DNA from: JAJFHI01 sp050633705
GTDB lineage: Bacteria > Pseudomonadota > Alphaproteobacteria > Rhizobiales > Hyphomicrobiaceae
Assembly: GCA_050633705.1 (NCBI GenBank)
Contig: JBOEGZ010000010.1
Span: 1-28,723, forward strand
Direction: 5' to 3'
Length of the DNA: 28,723 bases
Both the position numbers and the translations under genes were made by a program. The notes below the pieces were generated by a model. The model was not told where the DNA came from. It saw only the letters and a program-made list of their open reading frames with translations, and searched no databases. This document shows, piece by piece, positions 13,450 through 21,694 of the stretch (position 1 is the first letter of the stretch; the number at the start of each line of letters is the position of its first letter).

Positions 13450-13934
13450 CTATGGACACACGAGCGTACTATTTTCGTTATTAAATGAGATGGCCTTGAA
13501 TTTCACCAAAAACACAAAGGCACGCCCAGTATATATGCCACCTATATGAACCAGTCCATTACCGTCTAATCCACGCGTCACTAATGCCTCGGTACTAATT
13601 GGGATCACCTGCTCATCGAGCCTTACCCCTATTTCCTTGCGCACCTCACCATACCGCTCAAGATCTTGATTAAACCTATACTTTGCGATTGTTATTATCA
13701 GCTCTCCCTGTAATACTTTTTCCAACCGCGCTTTGACAGCCACTTTGCCTTTATCATCACACTCAGCTTGCGCTTTTGCTGTTTCGTCTGCTTCGTATTC
13801 TACTATGTTTGTTTGATGCTCTCTAAGTTTGCGACATTCACATTCAACGTCCCATCAAAAAGCATGTTTTCAGCTTGTACCTCACCACGAGAGAAAAGCG
13901 CGACCAACACAAGAGCCATCACAAAACGCATCAT
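13450..13934 (-). pseudogene. frameshifted secreted protein
   Basis: Reading leftward from the ATG at 13934, one frame gives a clear signal peptide: M-M-R-F-V-M-A-L-V-L-V-A-L-F-S, then V-Q-A-E-N and L-F-D-G-T-L-N-V-N-V-A-N-L, before a stop. The adjacent frame continues R-E-H-Q-T-N-I-V-E-Y-E-A-D-E-T-A-K-A-Q-A-E, then the 97-codon frame below 13743 with Y-G-E-V-R-K-E-I-G-V-R-L and G-R-A-F-V-F-L-V-K-F-K-A. Neither frame alone has both a start and the body. The shift falls near 13830. I do not recognise the family; an exported protein of about 160 residues is implied. Confidence 0.55.
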
Positions 13935-14075
13935 TTCTCTATTCAAACCCCTTCAGTCTGGGCCACTTAGATGTAAAGTTACCGGCACTGGTGGGCGGAT
14001 GTTAAGGCCCTATCTCAAATTTCGAACGGTCGCCCACGATCCCCTATTCATCAACCTAGCCTGGAAAATAAAAAA

Positions 14076-14243
14076 TTACTGCCGCCTCACTCCGCGTGCA
14101 ATATAAATGACGATTGTCAAGACTGCCGTATTAGCTGGCATCGCTAATAAGATTACGCCACACACCTTCCGCCTTGTTTCAAAAGGCAATTGATATTGAG
14201 CCAAAAAGCCCAGCGAAAGGCCTTGCCTACTTGGCAGCCGCAA
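14076..14243 (-). pseudogene. C-terminal fragment of a small membrane protein
   Basis: An open frame with no proper start ends R-R-K-V-C-G-V-I-L-L-A-M-P-A-N-T-A-V-L-T-I-V-I-Y-I, then R-G-V-R-R-Q and a stop. This is one convincing membrane helix with basic flanks on both sides. It abuts the truncated acetyltransferase at 14246. It may be a remnant joined by recombination, or a small gene using TTG at 14243. Confidence 0.3.
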
Positions 14244-14245
14244 TG

Positions 14246-14356
14246 CGGCACATCATTCTCAGTTAATGCAAAAACAAGTGTCCAAGCATCGATCGACAGT
14301 TCGATGACGGCATCTTTGTGCTTGCCGGTGAACGGAACGATGTCGATTTTTCTCAT
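14246..14356 (-). pseudogene. 5' fragment of a GNAT-family acetyltransferase gene
   Basis: From ATG 14356 the frame reads I-V-P-F-T-G-K-H-K-D-A-V-I-E-L-S-I-D-A-W-T-L-V-F-A-L-T-E-N-D-V-P, which fits the first strand and helix of a GNAT N-acetyltransferase (usual form: I-R-P-F, then A-V-I-x-L-S-x-x-A-W-x-P-V-F). The similarity stops after about 37 residues; the acetyl-CoA site is missing. It is a truncated, inactive relic marking a recombination junction. Confidence 0.5.
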
Positions 14357-14542
14357 GGGGGTAAAATAAATACAAAGTGCCTAATAGGCGGCAGGTCACG
14401 AACGACAATTCAATTTCAAGAATTTTGTCCCCCTTGCATTCTAACTGCTGTATAGCGCCGTATTCTCGCTCACCAATTGCCTGGTATGTAGTAGGATGAA
14501 TATACTCCAAAGGGTTTTGTCTGATGTTGATGGCAGAGCGTA

Positions 14543-14580
14543 AGAGATCGTTTTGCAGCTAGAACGACGCGAATGACCCC
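14543..14580. repeat. Tn3-family-like terminal inverted repeat (single end)
   Basis: The 38 bases finish in GACGCGAATGACCCC, the outer-end pattern of Tn3-type elements (GGGGTCATTCGCG on the other strand), with a GAGATCGTTTTGCAGC interior. Orientation puts the transposon to the left. No partner end, transposase or 5-bp duplication could be found in the window. Recognition is by pattern memory, so confidence is moderate. Confidence 0.4.
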
Positions 14581-14612
14581 AAGCGGCCGAAGAGCCCCAA
14601 AGAATAACCTTC

Positions 14613-14644
14613 TTGACTCTGTAGTATGGTACGGCCCGTAGGTT
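14613..14644 (+). promoter_or_regulatory. MerR-type promoter/operator of the mer module
   Basis: TTGACT at 14613-14618 and TAGGTT at 14639-14644 are 20 bases apart, the over-long spacing that MerR corrects by distorting the DNA. The spacer holds CTGTAGTATGGTACGG, an imperfect dyad close to known mer operators (CCGTAC facing GTACGG). merR starts 22 bases downstream, so merR and the genes after it would be transcribed together from this site. Confidence 0.7.
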
Positions 14645-14666
14645 TATCCGGGTCGGAGGCATTGAG

Positions 14667-15107
14667 ATGCATATTGGAGAAGTTGCGAAACAATCTGGCG
14701 TAGGCGTAGAGACAATCCGGTTCTACGAGCAAAAGGGTTTGATTGAACAGCCGCCAAAACCGAATTCCGGTGGCTATCGTCATTATCCCAACGACTCCGT
14801 GCAACGCATTCAATTCATCCGAAGCGCGCAGCTCTTAGGTTTTTCGCTCGCGGAAATTTTGGAGCTTCTGGAATTAGAGTCCGGAGGCAATTCGCAATGT
14901 GTTGATGTCCGCGCCAGAGCCGAACGGAAACGGCGCGATGTGCAAGCCAAAATCGACAACCTCGGCCAGATTAAGACAGCGCTCGATCGTCTGATCGCAG
15001 CATGTCCTGGAAAAGGACCGGCAGCACGTTGCACAATTCTGAGTGCCATCAATACCGGCGAACTACATCTTGGTTCAGTCAAGAAAGGAGAAACACATGA
15101 CCAATAA
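14667..15107 (+). CDS. merR: Hg(II)-responsive regulator MerR
   Basis: A 146-residue MerR protein with an N-terminal HTH: I-G-E-V-A-K-Q-S-G-V-G-V-E-T-I-R-F-Y-E-Q-K-G-L-I (3-26), then G-G-Y-R-H-Y (35-40) as wing. The Hg-binding cysteines are C78, C113 and C122. Their spacing (35 and 9) equals that of the transposon MerR proteins (C82, C117, C126), so mercury rather than another metal is the likely signal. It represses and, with Hg(II), activates the promoter at 14613-14644. Unlike in Tn501/Tn21, merR reads in the same direction as the operon and its 3' end overlaps the next gene by 11 bp. Confidence 0.92.
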   Translation: MHIGEVAKQSGVGVETIRFYEQKGLIEQPPKPNSGGYRHYPNDSVQRIQFIRSAQLLGFSLAEILELLELESGGNSQCVDVRARAERKRRDVQAKIDNLGQIKTALDRLIAACPGKGPAARCTILSAINTGELHLGSVKKGETHDQ

Positions 15108-15369
15108 GAGCCGCAAGATAGAAATCTTCAGCGCAAGCTGCCCAATTTGTCAGGATGCCATCAAACAGGTCAAAGAGGCAGCTTGCCCCTCGTGCGATAT
15201 CGAAGTTCTGGACATGTCAACGGCGCAGGCCCAAACCCGCGCAAAAGAGCTTGGAATTAATGGCGTGCCCGCCGTCGCCATCGATGGCAAACTGGCGAAC
15301 TGTTGCTGCAATCGCGGTGTTGACATGGAAGTCTTGCGAGCTGCCGGCCTTGGCCAGCCACTTGGTTAG
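15097..15369 (+). CDS. thioredoxin-like protein of the mer operon
   Basis: A 90-residue thioredoxin-fold protein with strand I-E-I-F-S-A-S, then C15-P-I-C18 at the start of the first helix, a second pair C30-P-S-C33, and G-V-P-A-V (56-60) with the conserved cis-proline. N-C-C-C-N-R-G (68-74) adds a Cys cluster. It has no signal peptide, so it acts in the cytoplasm. Such small thioredoxin-like proteins occur between merR and merT in some mer operons. I infer a role in passing Hg(II) between thiols or buffering it. I choose ATG 15097 because AAAGGAG ends 6 bases before it. Confidence 0.75.
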   Translation: MTNKSRKIEIFSASCPICQDAIKQVKEAACPSCDIEVLDMSTAQAQTRAKELGINGVPAVAIDGKLANCCCNRGVDMEVLRAAGLGQPLG

Positions 15370-15384
15370 TAAGGCGATGTCACC

Positions 15385-15738
15385 ATGAAAGAGCAACTCG
15401 TTGCTGCCGGAGGGGTCGTAAGTGCGATTGGCGCATCCACATGTTGCCTGCTTCCGCTTGCCCTTGTTTCGGTCGGCGTAAGTGGAGCGTGGATCGGATA
15501 TCTCACGGCATTGGCTCCCTACCAACCCTATTTTCTGGTCGCTGCTGTTCTTTTCCTGGGAGCCGGCTTTTGGTTGGTATACCGCAAGCTGGTCACAGGT
15601 TGTGGGGTTCAGACCGAAAGTTCTCTCGCTCGGCGGATTGTCGTCGGCACGTTTTGGGTCAAAGCAGTCCTGTGGCTTGCCGCCAGCCTGGTGGCTGCGT
15701 CTGTTGGGTTGGAATTTGGGCTAGGTGTCTTCCCATGA
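15385..15738 (+). CDS. merT: mercuric ion transporter MerT
   Basis: The 117-residue inner-membrane protein has three hydrophobic helices: about 9-34, 46-66 and 88-110. The first carries S-T-C20-C21-L-L-P, the vicinal cysteine pair by which MerT takes up Hg(II) from the periplasm. F/V-S-G-A-W-I-G-x-L-T-x-L-x-P-Y-x-P matches classical MerT. The cytoplasmic loop has only one cysteine (C73) where classical MerT has two. No MerP gene follows, so Hg would be taken up without the usual periplasmic carrier. The stop overlaps the start of the next gene by 4 bp. Confidence 0.88.
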   Translation: MKEQLVAAGGVVSAIGASTCCLLPLALVSVGVSGAWIGYLTALAPYQPYFLVAAVLFLGAGFWLVYRKLVTGCGVQTESSLARRIVVGTFWVKAVLWLAASLVAASVGLEFGLGVFP

Positions 15739-15962
15739 ACGTGCAAACAAAATCTGAAATCTGTTGTCCGTCTTGTGGGCATAAAGCAACTGATACGATG
15801 CCAGCCGATGCGTGTGTCGGCTTTTATTCCTGCACGGGCTGCGGCAAGGAACTCCGCCCGAAGCCAGGAGACTGCTGTGTCTTTTGCAGCTATGGCACTG
15901 TGCCATGTCCTCCGGTCCAATGTTCAAGCGCGCAAAAAACTCAGCCTCAGGGCCGTACGTAA
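15735..15962 (+). CDS. GDCCVxC-domain protein
   Basis: The 75-residue protein is full of cysteines: C-C-P-S-C-G-H-K-A-T-D-T-M-P (10-23), C-T-G-C (33-36) and G45-D-C-C-V-F-C-S-Y-G-T-V-P-C-P-P-V-Q (45-62). The last is the signature of the family named for GDCCVxC, whose members sit in mer operons and sometimes carry selenocysteine in the motif. Here all positions are Cys. It looks like a small cytosolic zinc-ribbon-like protein that may bind Hg(II). The first ATG overlaps the merT stop (ATGA), so it belongs to the mer transcript. It is the last intact mer gene. Confidence 0.85.
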   Translation: MNVQTKSEICCPSCGHKATDTMPADACVGFYSCTGCGKELRPKPGDCCVFCSYGTVPCPPVQCSSAQKTQPQGRT

Positions 15963-16065
15963 CTTTACAGACAGCATGGACACGGGTGTCGAACTCAGCC
16001 GTGCGTGGTTAAAAAACCGCTGCAAAATCACAGGGTTGTGTATATGGGCTTTAACTGAAAGTAAG

Positions 16066-16095
16066 TTGACAAATACTACAGTCGCCCTACATAGT
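16066..16095 (+). promoter_or_regulatory. promoter of the copper/silver operon
   Basis: TTGACA at 16066-16071 and CATAGT at 16090-16095, 18 bases apart, form a near-consensus sigma-70 promoter 29 bases before the first ATG. ACTA and TAGT arms (16076-16079 and 16092-16095) make a loose dyad across the spacer, which hints at a MerR-family activator, but the symmetry is weak. No copper regulator gene is in the window. Confidence 0.5.
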
Positions 16096-16123
16096 GTTAG
16101 AGTAACTTAACCAAGGTAAGTGA

Positions 16124-16450
16124 ATGTCGCCGTTGAGAATGATCGCTGTCTTTCTAATGATCCTGGGGCTTGCCCTTGGTTCAACGGTTGGCATTGCGGC
16201 AGCGACAGAACAAGCCTTTGCCAACCCTTGCCCGATGGAACATCAGGACGGCGACATGCCCTGCTGTCCGGATGATTGCATGGATGCGATGCTGTCATGT
16301 TCGGCCAAGTGCGCATCTGCAGTGGTGGTTGGAACGTTACCAGTGGCGGCGGCTTGGGCTTGGGCCGCTTCGAACCCAGCATTCGAAACAGTGCGCAATA
16401 CGTACAACGAATTCGCGACTGATCCTCCCTCACCCATCCCCATCGTCTGA
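16124..16450 (+). CDS. exported Cys/Met-rich small protein, start of cus operon
   Basis: Not assigned to a named family. The 108-residue protein has a signal peptide or anchor (1-about 33) and then a metal-binding-looking segment: C36-P-M-E-H, D-M-P-C47-C48-P-D-D-C52-M-D-A-M, C59-S-A-K-C63. A second hydrophobic stretch (V-V-V-G-T-L-P-V-A-A-A-W-A-W-A-A) follows. Its place as first gene before FixH-like, CusB and CusA points to periplasmic copper or silver binding. The ribosome-binding site AAGGTAAG precedes the ATG. It could also be a small leader protein with a sensing role. Confidence 0.6.
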   Translation: MSPLRMIAVFLMILGLALGSTVGIAAATEQAFANPCPMEHQDGDMPCCPDDCMDAMLSCSAKCASAVVVGTLPVAAAWAWAASNPAFETVRNTYNEFATDPPSPIPIV

Positions 16451-16564
16451 TCTCAATCACTAAATCGAGAGCACAAATGGCTCACCCTTTGGGTGTTGCC
16501 AGTGACTCTGCGTATGCGCGGCAGCAACGCGGCCGCATAAGCAAACCAATTATGAGATCGAGAT

Positions 16565-16960
16565 ATGACAAAATTTCTGAAACTTGCAGCACTCACTGTT
16601 TGCAGTGTTGCCACACTGACCGGCGTAGCTTATGCCGCCGCCGATGACTACCGCTTTGAACCCGTAGCTCAAGAAGTGCGCAATGGTGCCGGCAGTGACA
16701 TCGCCGTTCGCTTGATCCATGTGCCAACCGGCAAGCCAGTTGAAAACGCGATTATCTTTCGCACGCGGCTCGATATGTCGCCAGATAAAATGGAAGCCAT
16801 GACGACAACGGTAGAACCCGCCGAGGAGTCCGAACCGGGGGTCTATCGTTTTCGCGCTGATTTCACCATGGCCGGACGTTGGGCGCTCAAGCTGATGGCA
16901 AAGGTGCAGGGCGAAGCTGAAACTGTGCAAGGCACCGTCACCTTTAAGGTCAAAGAGTGA
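16565..16960 (+). CDS. periplasmic FixH/YtkA-like protein
   Basis: The 131-residue protein has a signal peptide ending near A-Y-A-A (22-25) and a beta-rich domain. It includes V-R-L-I-H-V-P-T-G-K-P-V-E-N-A-I-I-F (48-65), M-A-x-M-T-T-T-like P-D-K-M-E-A-M-T-T-T (72-81), G-V-Y-R-F-R-A-D-F-T-M-A-G-R-W-A-L-K-L (96-114) and ends in a strand. This is the FixH-like/YtkA-like immunoglobulin-type fold found with copper export and cytochrome oxidase genes. The motif P-x-x-M-E-x-M with a following G-x-Y/W is typical. It lies 10 bp before cusB. I infer copper handling in the periplasm. Confidence 0.75.
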   Translation: MTKFLKLAALTVCSVATLTGVAYAAADDYRFEPVAQEVRNGAGSDIAVRLIHVPTGKPVENAIIFRTRLDMSPDKMEAMTTTVEPAEESEPGVYRFRADFTMAGRWALKLMAKVQGEAETVQGTVTFKVKE

Positions 16961-16970
16961 AGGTATCACC

Positions 16971-18545
16971 ATGAGACGTTTCATTTGGATCAGTGGTGTG
17001 GTGGTGCTTTTGGTTTTTGCCGGGGCAGCTGGTTATCGCGTCGGACACGGCACCTGGCCCGGCGGCGCGATGTCTGACATACGGGCGCAACAAGTCTCTC
17101 CTTCGTCAAAAGGCGGCGTGGCCAAAGAAAATCAGCCTGTCCTTTATTATCGGAACCCGGACGGGAAGCCGGCGTATGCGGCCAGTGCAATCAAGACAAA
17201 AAACGGTCGGGCGTTCAAACCGGTCTTCGATCGTGAAGAACCGTTGTTGCCTGGACAACAGCCTGCCGCGTCAAAGACAGCGGAGACAGGCAGTGAAAAA
17301 AAGATCCTTTATTACCGAAATCCGATGGGCCTACCCGACACCTCGCCTGTGCCTAAAAAAGACTGGATGGGCATGGACTACATCGCGGTTTACGAAGGCG
17401 AAGACGATGATGGCTCTACGGTCACCGTCAGTCTTGATCGCGTACAACGCTCTGGCGTGAGGACTGAACGGGCTGAGGAACGGCGCCTGTCACGACCTGT
17501 TAAGGCACCTGCCGTAGCTGCGACTGACGAAACAACCATGCATTCGGTGACACTACGCGCGGATGCCTTCATAGAAAAACTGTACGTTGAGGAGACGGGC
17601 GCACATATCAACAAGGGCCAGCCACTTTTCCGTATTTACAGCCCGCAAATGGTCAATGCCCAGGTCGACTTCCGGATTGCGCTTTCGGAGCCAAGCGGGC
17701 GTAACCGAGCCTCCGCTCTCAAAGGGGCGAAACAGAAGCTCAAGAATTTCGAGTTTCCCGAGGCAGTGATAAAACAGCTCAGGAAATCGGGTGAGCCGAT
17801 CATGACCTTTGACTGGCCCGCACCGGTAAGCGGCTACGTGATGAAGAAAAACGTTGTCGAAGGCCAGATGGTGCGCATGGGTGAAGAACTCTACATGCTT
17901 GCCGGTCTTGAGAAAATCTGGATGATTGCGGATGTCGCCGAACAGGACATCGGCCTCGTAAACATCGGACAACCCGCCAAAGTCCGCTTTAAAGCCTTTC
18001 CCGGCGAGGTCTTCGGCGGCACGGTGAACTTTATCCTGCATGAACTTCAGATGGAAACACGCACGGGCAAGGTGCGTATTGAACTCGACAATCCTAAACA
18101 TCGCATCAAACACGAGATGTTTGCCAGCGTGGAGATCGACGTCGGTGCCGGAGATGAACCCCGTGTCGCCGTACCCAATTCCGCTGTGATTAACAGAGGC
18201 GATCGTCAGGTCGTTATCGTGGCCCGCGGTGAAGGCAAATTCGAGCCGCGCGAGGTGGAACTCGGCCTGCGGGGGGAGGGCTACACCGAAATACGCAAGG
18301 GCATCGAAACTGGCGAAGATGTGGTTGTTGCTGCGAACTTCCTGATTGATGCCGAAAGCAATCTCAAAGCAGCACTCTCTACGTTCAATCCGTCTGAAAA
18401 CTCGAGTAATGCGGATGCCCCCAAGAGCAGTATGAAAAACAAGAAGGTACCCGCGGAAACACCGATGGACAAGTCTTCTGGAACCAATGCAGCCGCAGAA
18501 CCCGCGGATACGGCGTCAATTCCAAGAACGGTATCGCGGCCATGA
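16971..18545 (+). CDS. cusB: copper/silver efflux periplasmic adaptor CusB
   Basis: A 524-residue membrane-fusion protein. Residues 1-26 are an N-terminal membrane anchor. Two heavy-metal-binding segments follow: a degenerate V-L-Y-Y-R-N-P-D-G-K-P-A (57-68) and a good L-Y-Y-R-N-P-M-G-L-P-D-T-S-P-V-P-K-K-D-W-M-G-M-D-Y (about 112-136), the usual Cu/Ag CusB N-terminus. The barrel and lipoyl parts (F-I-E-K-L-Y-V-E-E-T-G-A-H-I, W-P-A-P-V-S-G-Y-V) and beta-barrel (V-R-F-K-A-F-P-G-E-V-F-G-G) are present. The tail, from about 470, is low-complexity. ATGA overlap couples it to cusA. No CusC-type outer-membrane gene is in the window. Confidence 0.92.
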   Translation: MRRFIWISGVVVLLVFAGAAGYRVGHGTWPGGAMSDIRAQQVSPSSKGGVAKENQPVLYYRNPDGKPAYAASAIKTKNGRAFKPVFDREEPLLPGQQPAASKTAETGSEKKILYYRNPMGLPDTSPVPKKDWMGMDYIAVYEGEDDDGSTVTVSLDRVQRSGVRTERAEERRLSRPVKAPAVAATDETTMHSVTLRADAFIEKLYVEETGAHINKGQPLFRIYSPQMVNAQVDFRIALSEPSGRNRASALKGAKQKLKNFEFPEAVIKQLRKSGEPIMTFDWPAPVSGYVMKKNVVEGQMVRMGEELYMLAGLEKIWMIADVAEQDIGLVNIGQPAKVRFKAFPGEVFGGTVNFILHELQMETRTGKVRIELDNPKHRIKHEMFASVEIDVGAGDEPRVAVPNSAVINRGDRQVVIVARGEGKFEPREVELGLRGEGYTEIRKGIETGEDVVVAANFLIDAESNLKAALSTFNPSENSSNADAPKSSMKNKKVPAETPMDKSSGTNAAAEPADTASIPRTVSRP

Positions 18546-21500
18546 TTGCATCTGTCATCAACTGGTCGGCCCGCAATCTGGTTCTTGTTCTCCTTGGCGC
18601 TTTGTTTCTCGCGGGTGCCGGCATCTACGCCGTGAGCCAGGTCCCTTTGGACGCCATTCCGGATCTTTCGGATACCCAGGTCATTGTCTTCACCGAATAT
18701 CCGGGACAGGCACCGCAGGTTATTGAAGATCAGGTCACTTATCCGTTGACCACTGCACTATTGAGCGTACCCAAAGCGCGGGTGGTGCGCGGATTTTCTT
18801 TTTTCGGTGTGTCCTTCGTCTACATCATTTTCGAAGACGGTACCGATATTTATTGGGCCAGGTCACGGGTGCTCGAATATCTCGCGTCGGTGCAGGGGGA
18901 TTTGCCAAGCGGTGTCTCACCCACCCTTGGCCCAGATGCCACGGGCGTTGGCTGGGTCTACCAATACGTTGTCAAGGCCGATAAGCGCAATCTGGCGGAA
19001 TTACGTACGACGCAGGACTGGCAGGTGCGCTTTGCTGTGGCTGAGGCCGAAGGCGTTGCCGAAGTGGCAAGTGTTGGCGGCTTTGTCCGTCAATATGTCG
19101 TGGTGGTTGATCCACAACGTTTGAAGAGTCTTGGCATTCCGCTTTCAAAAGTCCGAACCGCAATTCGACGATCCAACATGGACGTCGGTGGCCGTGTGGT
19201 CGAGTTGGCGGAAACCGAATTTATGGTGCGCGGGCGTGGGTATTTTCGCGGCCCCGAAGACATTGAGAAGATTGTGTTGAAATCAAAGGACGGCGCGCCT
19301 GTCCTGATCCGCGATGTGGCACGTGTGGAAGTGGCCCCCGATGAACGGCGCGGTGTCGCCGAATTAAACGGTGAGGGAGAGGTTGTTTCGGGGATTGCCG
19401 TGCAACGCTACGGTGAAAATGCGCTCGATGTCATTGGCAATGTGAAAAAGCAACTGGAGGAGATTAAACCAGCCCTGCCCGAAGGCACCGAGATTGTGCC
19501 GGTATACGATCGCTCCGAGCTGATAAACCGGGCCATTGCCACATTAAAAACGACGCTGATCGAAGAAAGCGTCATTGTGGCGCTTGTCTGCATCATATTT
19601 TTGCTCCATGCCCGCAGTGCGTTGGTCGCGATCATAACATTGCCGCTTGGTATTCTGATCGCCTACATATTCATGTATCTGCTTGGGATTTCCTCTAACA
19701 TTATGAGCCTGGGCGGCATTGCAATTGCCATCGGCGCCATGATCGACGCGGCCATTGTCATGATCGAGAATGCCCACAAACATTTGGAACGGGCACCTCC
19801 TGGCAAGTCGCGCACAGACATATTGATTGAAGCTGCTAGTGAAGTCGGTCCGGCACTCTTCTTCTCGCTCCTCATCATCACGGTTTCGTTTCTTCCGATC
19901 TTTACACTTGAGGCCCAGGAAGGCCGCCTTTTTAAACCGCTCGCCTTCACCAAAACATTTGCTATGGCAGCCGCCGCCTTTCTCTCCATAACGCTCGTCC
20001 CGGCATTGATGGTGCTTTTTGTGCGCGGGCGCATTATTCCCGAGCGCAAGAACCCGCTCAATCGCTTTTTGATCTGGATTTACCGTCCAGTGATTTCAGG
20101 CGTTCTCAAGGCTAAGACACTCACGATTGTGCTCGCGGTGGTGGCCCTTGGCGCAACGATCTATCCGGCACAAAAACTCGGCTCAGAATTCATGCCGAAT
20201 CTCAACGAAGGCACATTATTTTACATGCCAACGACGCTGCCCGGCCTTTCGATCACCAAAGCGTCTGAGCTTCTGCAAACCCAGAACAAGATCATAAAGA
20301 CGTTTCCCGAGGTGGAGTCGGTTTTCGGCAAGGCCGGACGCGCGGCCACGGCAACTGATCCGGCCCCAACCGAAATGTTTGAAACCATCATAAACCTCAA
20401 GCCGGAATCAGAATGGCGTGAGGGCATGAATGTCGACAAGCTCATCAATGAGATGGACAAGGCGTTGCAATTTCCCGGCGTATCCAATGCCTGGACGATG
20501 CCGATTAAAGCGCGGATTGATATGCTGGCGACAGGCATTCGCACACCCATCGGCGTCAAGGTGATCGGTCGCGATTTAATGGTTATTGAGCGCCTCTCGC
20601 GCGAGATCGAAGGCGTCATCAAGACCGTACCCGGCACATCGAGCGCATTTGCCGAGCGCATTATCGGCGGCTACTACATGGAAATCACACCCGATCGTGA
20701 TGAATTGGCCCGTTATGGACTCATGGTGGGCGATGTCCAGGATGTAATCTCAACAGCCATCGGCGCCGAGACGATCACGACAGCCGTGGAAGGCCGCGAA
20801 CGCTATTCGGTGAGCCTGCGTTACCCGCGCGATGTGCGTTCCGATCCGCAAGCCATTGCCAAAGAAGTGCTGGTGCCTATGTCTAATGGCGCGTCAATTC
20901 CGCTCGGCTCGGTTGCCAAGGTTGATCTCGTGCGCGGTCCCGGGATGATCCGCACCGAAAACGCGCAACTTGCTGCATATATATTTGTGGAGGCGCGGGA
21001 CCGTGATCTCGGCACATACGTGGCGGATGCCAAGAAGGCGGTTGCGGCCAGTGTAGAATTTCCGCCTGGCTATTACGCGGTCTGGAGTGGTCAGTTCGAA
21101 TACTACGAGCGCGCCAAAGAGCGTCTCGCCATCGTCATACCGTTGACGCTCGGCATTATCTTCTTGCTTCTCTACCTGAATTTCCGACGATTGACGGAAA
21201 CACTTATCGTGATGCTGTCCATGCCCTTTGCATTGGTCGGTGGGCTTTGGTTTGTCTGGTATCTTGGATTCAATCTATCGGTTGCCGTCGCGGTCGGATT
21301 TATTGCTCTCGCCGGTGTCGCCACTGAAACCGGCGTCATCATGTTGATTTACCTCGATCACGCATTGGAGGCGCACCGTAATGTGGCACTTGCATCCGGC
21401 AAGGTGCTCACGCGAGCCGATCTCTATGATGCGATCATGGAAGGGGCTGTCGAGCGGGTTCGCCCGAAGATGATGACGGTGATTGCCATTATGGCCGGAC

Positions 21501-21694
21501 TCCTGCCCATCTTGTGGAGCCACGGCACGGGCTCGGAGGTCATGCAGCGCATTGCGGTTCCGATGATTGGCGGCATGGTGTCGTCCACGGTGTTGACACT
21601 TGTCGTGATCCCCGCGGTCTATGCGTTGGTCAAAGGGTTTCGATTGCCGGAGGCCACAACCAAGGTTTTAAATGTAGAGGAGGTTACTGCCTAA
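18542..21694 (+). CDS. cusA: copper/silver efflux RND pump CusA (HME type)
   Basis: The 1050-residue RND transporter has the expected two halves, each one helix, a large periplasmic loop, then five or more helices. Transmembrane helix 4 has A-I-A-I-G-A-M-I-D402-A-A-I-V-M-I-E409-N-A-H-K-H-L-E, the signature of monovalent (Cu(I)/Ag(I)) exporters, with Asp402 for proton coupling. Other marks are L-D-A-I-P-D-L-S-D-T-Q-V (36-47) and V-T-Y-P-L-T-T-A-L-L. It pumps ions from periplasm or cytoplasm outward through an outer-membrane channel encoded elsewhere. It is intact and full length. The stop shares its last base with the next ATG. Confidence 0.95.
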   Translation: MIASVINWSARNLVLVLLGALFLAGAGIYAVSQVPLDAIPDLSDTQVIVFTEYPGQAPQVIEDQVTYPLTTALLSVPKARVVRGFSFFGVSFVYIIFEDGTDIYWARSRVLEYLASVQGDLPSGVSPTLGPDATGVGWVYQYVVKADKRNLAELRTTQDWQVRFAVAEAEGVAEVASVGGFVRQYVVVVDPQRLKSLGIPLSKVRTAIRRSNMDVGGRVVELAETEFMVRGRGYFRGPEDIEKIVLKSKDGAPVLIRDVARVEVAPDERRGVAELNGEGEVVSGIAVQRYGENALDVIGNVKKQLEEIKPALPEGTEIVPVYDRSELINRAIATLKTTLIEESVIVALVCIIFLLHARSALVAIITLPLGILIAYIFMYLLGISSNIMSLGGIAIAIGAMIDAAIVMIENAHKHLERAPPGKSRTDILIEAASEVGPALFFSLLIITVSFLPIFTLEAQEGRLFKPLAFTKTFAMAAAAFLSITLVPALMVLFVRGRIIPERKNPLNRFLIWIYRPVISGVLKAKTLTIVLAVVALGATIYPAQKLGSEFMPNLNEGTLFYMPTTLPGLSITKASELLQTQNKIIKTFPEVESVFGKAGRAATATDPAPTEMFETIINLKPESEWREGMNVDKLINEMDKALQFPGVSNAWTMPIKARIDMLATGIRTPIGVKVIGRDLMVIERLSREIEGVIKTVPGTSSAFAERIIGGYYMEITPDRDELARYGLMVGDVQDVISTAIGAETITTAVEGRERYSVSLRYPRDVRSDPQAIAKEVLVPMSNGASIPLGSVAKVDLVRGPGMIRTENAQLAAYIFVEARDRDLGTYVADAKKAVAASVEFPPGYYAVWSGQFEYYERAKERLAIVIPLTLGIIFLLLYLNFRRLTETLIVMLSMPFALVGGLWFVWYLGFNLSVAVAVGFIALAGVATETGVIMLIYLDHALEAHRNVALASGKVLTRADLYDAIMEGAVERVRPKMMTVIAIMAGLLPILWSHGTGSEVMQRIAVPMIGGMVSSTVLTLVVIPAVYALVKGFRLPEATTKVLNVEEVTA

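Noticed and set aside
13955..14010. GGGCCACTTAGATGTAAAGTTACC-type segment that looks like an insertion-sequence end
   Set aside because: I could not name an element or find a second copy in the window, so it is not listed as a feature.
14259..14510. An 83-codon minus-strand frame upstream of the acetyltransferase fragment
   Set aside because: No ribosome-binding site or known motif, and it overlaps the GNAT fragment in another frame. Treated as chance.
15735..15962. Selenocysteine in the GDCCVxC motif
   Set aside because: All motif positions are ordinary Cys codons here.
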